A stretch of 9,028 nt of DNA from Piscirickettsiaceae bacterium (GTDB taxonomy: Bacteria > Pseudomonadota > Gammaproteobacteria > Nitrosococcales > Methylophagaceae): assembly GCA_030627065.1 (NCBI GenBank), contig DAOUSV010000054.1, forward strand, positions 1-9,028. Reading direction: 5' to 3'. A program made the position numbers and the translations under genes. Of the stretch, positions 5,755-9,028 are shown piece after piece (within the stretch, counting starts at the first letter, position 1; each line of letters begins with the position of its first letter). The notes below the pieces were generated by a model. That model searched no databases. It saw nothing but the letters and a program-made list of their open reading frames with translations, and was not told where the DNA came from.

Positions 5755-6843
5755 TTAGCTGCGATCACAAAGAATTAACTCAATCAAATCTGCCCGAGAC
5801 TGAATATCAAGCCGATTAACGATGTTTTTAACATGTTCTTTTACGGTATAAAGACTTAAATTAAGTTTATTAGCAATCGTCTGGTGCTGATTACCTGCGG
5901 CGTATAGTAAACCAACAGTTTCTTGTCTAGGAGTGAGATTAAGTGTTCTTATTCGATGAAATAATTTGAGAACAAAAGGTTCTTGCCAGCGGATATTTAA
6001 ACCAATCTGATTGCCACGTTTTCCTGTCATATCTTTGATTAAAAAAGCTCTTAACTTGAACTCTCCCCAAGCATTAGTTGTGGATAATGTAGGGTTTATA
6101 GAGGTGTTATTATTTTTATCTGAGTTAAATAAATTGGCTAAGAGTTGTTTGAAGTTTTTAAAAATAAAGAGATCATTAGCGAGCTCACTCGTTGTTGCAT
6201 CAAAACGAGAAGAAGATGCAAGTGATAATAATTTTTCGCCCATTGAACAGGCATGATGTAACGTTCCTGAACTGTTTACAATCAAAAGTCCTTGTTCCCA
6301 ACCATCTGTTGTATACACATTTTTAGTATCAGTCTGTTGTAGGCCATAAGCAATCAATGCCGCTATGTTTTGTAATTGAGTACGTTCTTTCTCGTTAAAA
6401 TCAGGACCACCTTTTTGCCTGTGAATCATTAACACGCCAAGTCTTTTTTTAGTTTCAGTATGAAAAATGGGAATGAAATAGCTATTAACATAGCCCATAG
6501 GCAATAAAATGGTTTTATAAAAGGCCTTAAGGTGCGGGTTTTTTCCGTATTGCTCAAAAGACGTTGTCGGGTGTTCTAATTCGCTAACCCAGTTTGTAGT
6601 ATAAAGGTGTTTGTCAGGAGCTGTGCTTGACATTGAAGTAATGAAGTTTTTACTAACGACAGTATTATGTGTTTCATCATAAATATTGCTTAATTTCCCC
6701 TGATTATTCTGCCAGCAAAACGTATTTGATAATGAAGGGATATCATGATGCAACTCTTTTAATAAAGCGGGAATAAATATTTGACTAGGCAAGCCTAAGC
6801 GAGCTAGTTGTTCGAGTCGGTAGCAGCAGTGTATTTTAGACAT
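5755..6843 (-). CDS. LuxR-type transcriptional regulator with GAF-like and PAS-like sensor regions
   Basis: The C-terminal 62 residues are a typical LuxR/GerE DNA-binding domain: LNLTPRQETVGLLYAAGNQHQTIANKL then the recognition-helix stretch LSLYTVKEHVKNIVNRL and SRADLIEL. Upstream, residues about 15-170 resemble a GAF-like sensor (LPMGYVNSYFIPIFHTETKKRLGVLMI, FNEKERTQLQNIAALIAYGL). The stretch after GWEQGLLIVNSSGTLHHA resembles a short PAS-like region. There is no phosphoacceptor receiver domain and no acyl-homoserine-lactone-binding signature that I recognise, so the signal is unknown. I use the ATG at 6843 (362 residues); a GTG at 6858 would add five residues. Neither has a good ribosome site. 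A perfect 12-bp dyad surrounds the ATG. The gene converges on rnhB, and its upstream side abuts transposon debris. Confidence 0.85.
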   Translation of the reverse strand: MSKIHCCYRLEQLARLGLPSQIFIPALLKELHHDIPSLSNTFCWQNNQGKLSNIYDETHNTVVSKNFITSMSSTAPDKHLYTTNWVSELEHPTTSFEQYGKNPHLKAFYKTILLPMGYVNSYFIPIFHTETKKRLGVLMIHRQKGGPDFNEKERTQLQNIAALIAYGLQQTDTKNVYTTDGWEQGLLIVNSSGTLHHACSMGEKLLSLASSSRFDATTSELANDLFIFKNFKQLLANLFNSDKNNNTSINPTLSTTNAWGEFKLRAFLIKDMTGKRGNQIGLNIRWQEPFVLKLFHRIRTLNLTPRQETVGLLYAAGNQHQTIANKLNLSLYTVKEHVKNIVNRLDIQSRADLIELILCDRS

Positions 6844-6859
6844 GTAACTAAAATACACT
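6828..6859. promoter_or_regulatory. Perfect 12-bp inverted repeat around the regulator start codon
   Basis: AGTGTATTTTAG (6828-6839) and CTAAAATACACT (6848-6859) are perfect inverted repeats separated by ACATGTAA, which contains the complement of the ATG start. As DNA this 32-bp dyad could be an operator for a dimeric regulator, perhaps self-control by the LuxR-type protein. As RNA it would fold into a hairpin presenting the ATG in an 8-base loop, which would affect translation. A further half-site AGTGTA lies at 6872-6877. The palindrome is certain; its role is inferred. Confidence 0.55.
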
Positions 6860-6890
6860 AATTAGAAACTTAGTGTAGTGGTTCATTAAA

Positions 6891-6966
6891 TACGGACACC
6901 AACCTAGGTGGTAAAATCCACCAAACAGAGGTGTTTAATGACAACGAAACGAAGAGAATTCAAATG
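6891..6966 (+). mobile_element. Probable end of an IS3-type insertion sequence (remnant)
   Basis: The stretch GGACACC, then GGTGG-TAAAAT-CCACC (6907-6922), then AGAGGTG and an ATG opening MTTKRREF, looks like the left end and orfA start of IS3-family elements, whose ORF-A proteins often begin MTTKRR-F-PEFK. Only about 75 bp survive; no transposase body or second terminal repeat follows. I rely on remembered resemblance, and the right border is a guess set where resemblance to orfA is lost. Confidence 0.35.
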
Positions 6967-7099
6967 CGAGTTAGAGGATAGTAGATTAGCTGATCAAGTG
7001 GGGATTTGTCGAGAGACAGTTAATGCCTTTGAAGCCGGGCGGGGTGGTGATGTGGAAATTCGGAAGGTGCTTAAAATAGCTGATTATTTAGGTTTTTAA
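6938..7099 (+). pseudogene. Chimeric 53-residue frame: transposase start joined to XRE/HipB-like antitoxin C-terminal half
   Basis: The first eight or so residues (MTTKRREF) look like the start of an IS3-type OrfA. From residue about 16 the frame reads SRLADQVGICRETVNAFEAGRGGDVEIRKVLKIADYLGF. That is the second half of an XRE-type helix-turn-helix as found in HipB-like antitoxins, where LAE-LGVSRETVS-FERGRG and an IRTVLRIADALG-type stretch are usual. The first helix of the domain is missing, so it should not fold or bind DNA normally. AGAGGTG just upstream (6927-6933) would give good translation of the chimera. A GTG at 6908 is also in frame but lacks a good site. I read this as a broken antitoxin gene overrun by a transposon end; a real short protein cannot be excluded. 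Confidence 0.5.
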
Positions 7100-7148
7100 T
7101 TATGCTTCAAAGAAAAGTCTGCTTTTCCTACACTAGAGGAATTGAGTT

Positions 7149-7244
7149 ATGAGCAATGAGTTCGCTGTTAAGGTTGATAAGCATGATGCGGACCGCCTAT
7201 TAAAAGAAAATGGAAAGTTTGTTTTTGATTCGTTTTGGTACTGA
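7149..7244 (+). pseudogene. Short 31-residue frame, possible N-terminal remnant of a HipA-like toxin
   Basis: GAGGA at 7136-7140 is an excellent ribosome site 8 bp before the ATG at 7149. The frame starts MSNEFAVKVDKHDADRLLKENGKFVFDSF and stops after 31 residues. The RLLKENGKFVFD stretch resembles the early strand pair of HipA-family kinases (a short N-terminal domain in which the protein name is followed by a -GrL---GryvF-Y pattern). Its place directly behind a HipB-like fragment supports this. The resemblance is short and from memory. The reading then shifts: the next open frame overlaps this one from 7210. It is probably debris, but the strong ribosome site means a small peptide could still be made. 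Confidence 0.35.
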
Positions 7245-7392
7245 TAGTTGTGAATTGAGTAATAAAGCGGCCAAGCAGCTATATGATGAATGTGAAGCGT
7301 CATTATCTCGCGTGTTGGAAATGTTAAAAGTACGATTAAATGACGAGGTTGATGCGCAAAGCGGCAAGTGCTGGAGTATCTGGCTTTTTTGA
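7210..7392 (+). pseudogene. Unrecognised 60-residue frame, probable gene debris
   Basis: This frame overlaps the preceding short frame by 35 bp in another phase. Its middle (LSNKAAKQLYDECEASLSRVLEMLKVRLNDEVDAQ) is hydrophilic and helix-like and reads as real protein sequence. The first dozen residues (MESLFLIRFGTD) are read from the preceding frame's DNA, and the last residues (CWSIWLF) look like out-of-phase reading. No ribosome site precedes the ATG. A plausible reading is a piece of the C-terminal part of the same lost gene as 7149-7244, joined by a deletion near 7225-7245. I do not recognise the family. Confidence 0.3.
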
Positions 7393-7725
7393 TGAGCTAG
7401 TAAATGGAAGATAGGGCGCAGATGCGCTAGTAATCCGTTTCCAACAGATGGAGGTCGAAAAATAAGCTGCAGGAATAAACATGTTACCTAATAAAGGGCT
7501 TAGCTTGTTTGCTTACTGAGTTTGATAGGCAGTTCACATATAAATGATAAGTCTTACATTTAAATATAGGTTAGAATTCCCCTTCTCCAAAGTTATATTT
7601 TTTAAGCGGTCACCATTTGTTCTGTTTTTGACGATGGTCAGTGAGGGCTTACTAGTGTAAATGGATCGACAGACTCATCAATAACAGCGAATGTTAGTGT
7701 AGAAACAACAAGGGAAGGATTGTTA
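7393..7725. other. 333-bp gap without a recognisable gene
   Basis: No credible coding frame was seen on either strand. The part up to about 7480 is probably more debris of the preceding broken gene. An AT-rich imperfect hairpin, TAAATGATAAG (7541-7551) with CTTACATTTA (7553-7562), and small repeats at 7604-7650 lie in the second half. Two AGTGTA hexamers occur at 7654 and 7696. The downstream part presumably carries the promoter of the mannose gene. Confidence 0.5.
7628..7659 (+). promoter_or_regulatory. Tentative promoter for the GDP-mannose gene
   Basis: TTGACG (7628-7633) fits a -35 box well. The best nearby -10 candidates, TACTAG at 7650 (16-bp spacer) and TAGTGT at 7653 (19-bp spacer), are weak and match only three of six consensus bases. 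A CTAGTGTA motif (7652-7659) overlaps the putative -10, where a bound regulator could block or replace a poor -10. GGTCA occurs at 7608 and again at 7636, and ACCAT/ATGGT form short inverted repeats. The call is tentative. Confidence 0.25.
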
Positions 7726-9028
7726 ATGGAATTAATTCCAGTCATTTTATCAGGAGGAGCGGGAAGTCGATTATGGCCTGTATCCCGTGAACTTCACCCA
7801 AAACCATTTATGAAAATGGAAGACGGTGAAAGCTTATTACAAAAAACATTTTCTAGGGCTAAAAAATTAGCTAATGTTGCTGAAATTTTGACGGTGACCA
7901 ATCGAGACCTATATTTTAAAACAGAAGATGATTATCTATCCGTTAATACGGATAATTTAGCAACCTCTTTCATTCTCGAACCTTTTGGCCGTAATACCGC
8001 GCCTGCTATTGCTATTGCAGCACTTCAAGTGGCAAAGTCTCATGGTGATGATGCTCTTTTACTCGTACTCGCAGCTGATCATTTAATTGAAAACCAAACT
8101 GCATTTTCTAAAGCAGTTTCTACAGCAAGTCAATTAGCTGAACAAGGCTATTTGGTAACCTTTGGTATTCAACCAGAAACCCCTGAAACAGGTTTTGGCT
8201 ATATTGAAGCAGGCACCAAAATTGATGCCGCTGATAACGGTCACCGTGTAAAACGTTTTGTTGAAAAACCATCCCTTGATAAAGCAAAAGAATACCTTGA
8301 GTCAGGAAACTATTTCTGGAATTCTGGTATGTTCTGCTTTAGTGCAAAAACTGTTTTAGAAGAATTTAAAAAACACTGTCCAGAAGTATTAAAAACAGCT
8401 GAAGCGTGTTTTTCCAACGCAGTATTAAAGTCGGGTGAAAATACAGAAACAATACAGCTTAGTTCAGATGCTTTTAGCACTGCCCCTGATATATCCTTCG
8501 ATTATGCATTAATGGAGAAATCAGACAAGGTTGCTGTGGTTTCCTGTGATATTGGCTGGAGTGATATTGGATCATGGAGCGCGATCAGTGAATTGAAGCA
8601 AGCTGACACAAACGGTAATCGCATTGTAGGTGAAGCGATACTTCATGATGTAACAAACTGCTACATTCAAAATGAAGGACGAATGGTCGGTGCTGTAGGT
8701 GTTGAAAACTTAATTATTGTTGATACTCCCGATGCTTTATTGATAGCAGATAAAACACGTAGCCAAGATGTTAAGAAGATCGTCACCCAACTTAAAGAAA
8801 ATGGCCATGACCTTCATAAAACACATTTAGAAGTGCATCGGCCATGGGGAACGTATACTGTCATTGAAGAAGGTAAGCATTATAAGATCAAGCGAATTGT
8901 TGTAAAACCTGGTGCTCGTCTATCTTTACAAACACACCATCATCGTAGTGAGCATTGGATTGTCGTTAATGGTATGGCCCAAGTAACGAACGATGGTAAA
9001 AAATTCTTATTAAATAAAAATGAATCAA
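7726..9028 (+). CDS. manC: Mannose-1-phosphate guanylyltransferase/mannose-6-phosphate isomerase (3' end outside window)
   Basis: This bifunctional enzyme (ManC/CpsB/AlgA/XanB type) makes mannose 6-phosphate and converts mannose 1-phosphate with GTP to GDP-mannose, the donor for surface polysaccharide or lipopolysaccharide sugars. 434 residues are visible of about 470-480. The N-terminal nucleotidyltransferase has the signature LSGGAGSRLWPVSRELHPKPF (8-28, lacking nothing essential), the FGRNTAPAIA segment at 87-96, AADHL at 116-120, FVEKP at 178-182 and WNSGMF at 198-203. The type II isomerase cupin begins near HRPWGTY (371-377) and contains the metal-binding QTHHHRSEHW stretch (402-411). 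The ATG at 7726 follows AAGG (7715-7718) by 7 bp. The frame is open to the window's right edge. It probably opens a polysaccharide locus beyond the window. Confidence 0.95.
   Translation, partial: MELIPVILSGGAGSRLWPVSRELHPKPFMKMEDGESLLQKTFSRAKKLANVAEILTVTNRDLYFKTEDDYLSVNTDNLATSFILEPFGRNTAPAIAIAALQVAKSHGDDALLLVLAADHLIENQTAFSKAVSTASQLAEQGYLVTFGIQPETPETGFGYIEAGTKIDAADNGHRVKRFVEKPSLDKAKEYLESGNYFWNSGMFCFSAKTVLEEFKKHCPEVLKTAEACFSNAVLKSGENTETIQLSSDAFSTAPDISFDYALMEKSDKVAVVSCDIGWSDIGSWSAISELKQADTNGNRIVGEAILHDVTNCYIQNEGRMVGAVGVENLIIVDTPDALLIADKTRSQDVKKIVTQLKENGHDLHKTHLEVHRPWGTYTVIEEGKHYKIKRIVVKPGARLSLQTHHHRSEHWIVVNGMAQVTNDGKKFLLNKNES

Noticed and set aside
6011..6256. Plus-strand 81-codon frame inside the regulator gene
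   Set aside because: It is antisense to a well-supported regulator gene and shows no protein family signs.
7481..7519. Possible 12-residue peptide MLPNKGLSLFAY with AGGA upstream
   Set aside because: It is too short to support, lies in a debris-rich gap, and shows no conservation or structure evidence.

Overview
The window comes from a moderately AT-rich proteobacterial chromosome, most likely a gammaproteobacterium. GlyA, NrdR, RibD, LpxB and RnhB look like gammaproteobacterial housekeeping proteins. LpxB shows a Gram-negative cell with lipid A. Short palindromic repeats of the REP/REPIN kind lie in and between genes. I cannot place it below class with confidence.

Positions 1-4989 hold a tightly packed rightward run: the 3' part of glyA, then nrdR, ribD, ribE, a ribB-type fusion gene and lpxB. 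rnhB follows after a 129-bp gap. Gaps between most genes are 3-12 bp, and one pair overlaps by one base, so this is probably one or two transcription units. The run joins one-carbon metabolism, ribonucleotide reductase control, the pyrimidine and ribulose-phosphate branches of riboflavin synthesis, lipid A disaccharide synthesis and RNA/DNA hybrid removal. ribH and nusB, which often follow ribBA, are not here; lpxB-rnhB occupies that place. The GTP cyclohydrolase II half of the ribB fusion lacks the zinc cysteines, so the first committed enzyme (RibA) must be encoded elsewhere.

Two families of small palindromes mark this part. Family A (core CCGTCATTC...CGGGAA) occurs once between lpxB and rnhB. 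It occurs once inside ribE, where it is read in frame and adds about 13 residues to riboflavin synthase. Family B (hairpin followed by CCTACA) occurs singly before rnhB and as an inverted pair of 71 bp between the convergent ends of rnhB and a LuxR-type regulator gene.

Positions 5755-6843 (minus strand) encode a GAF-like/PAS-like regulator with a C-terminal LuxR helix-turn-helix. A perfect 12-bp inverted repeat with an 8-bp spacer surrounds its ATG. From about 6890 to 7400 lies gene debris: a probable IS3-type transposon end whose orfA start runs into the back half of an XRE/HipB-like antitoxin, then two short overlapping broken frames that could be HipA-like remnants. After a 333-bp gap a mannose-1-phosphate guanylyltransferase/phosphomannose isomerase gene (GDP-mannose supply for surface polysaccharide) begins at 7726 and runs off the window end.

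The most interesting signals are the in-frame palindrome in ribE, the dyad over the regulator start, and a hexamer (AGTGTA, usually YTAGTGTA). All six copies of that hexamer in the window fall between 6828 and 7701, linking the regulator's upstream region with the region before the mannose gene. A further signal is a terminator-like hairpin inside nrdR.
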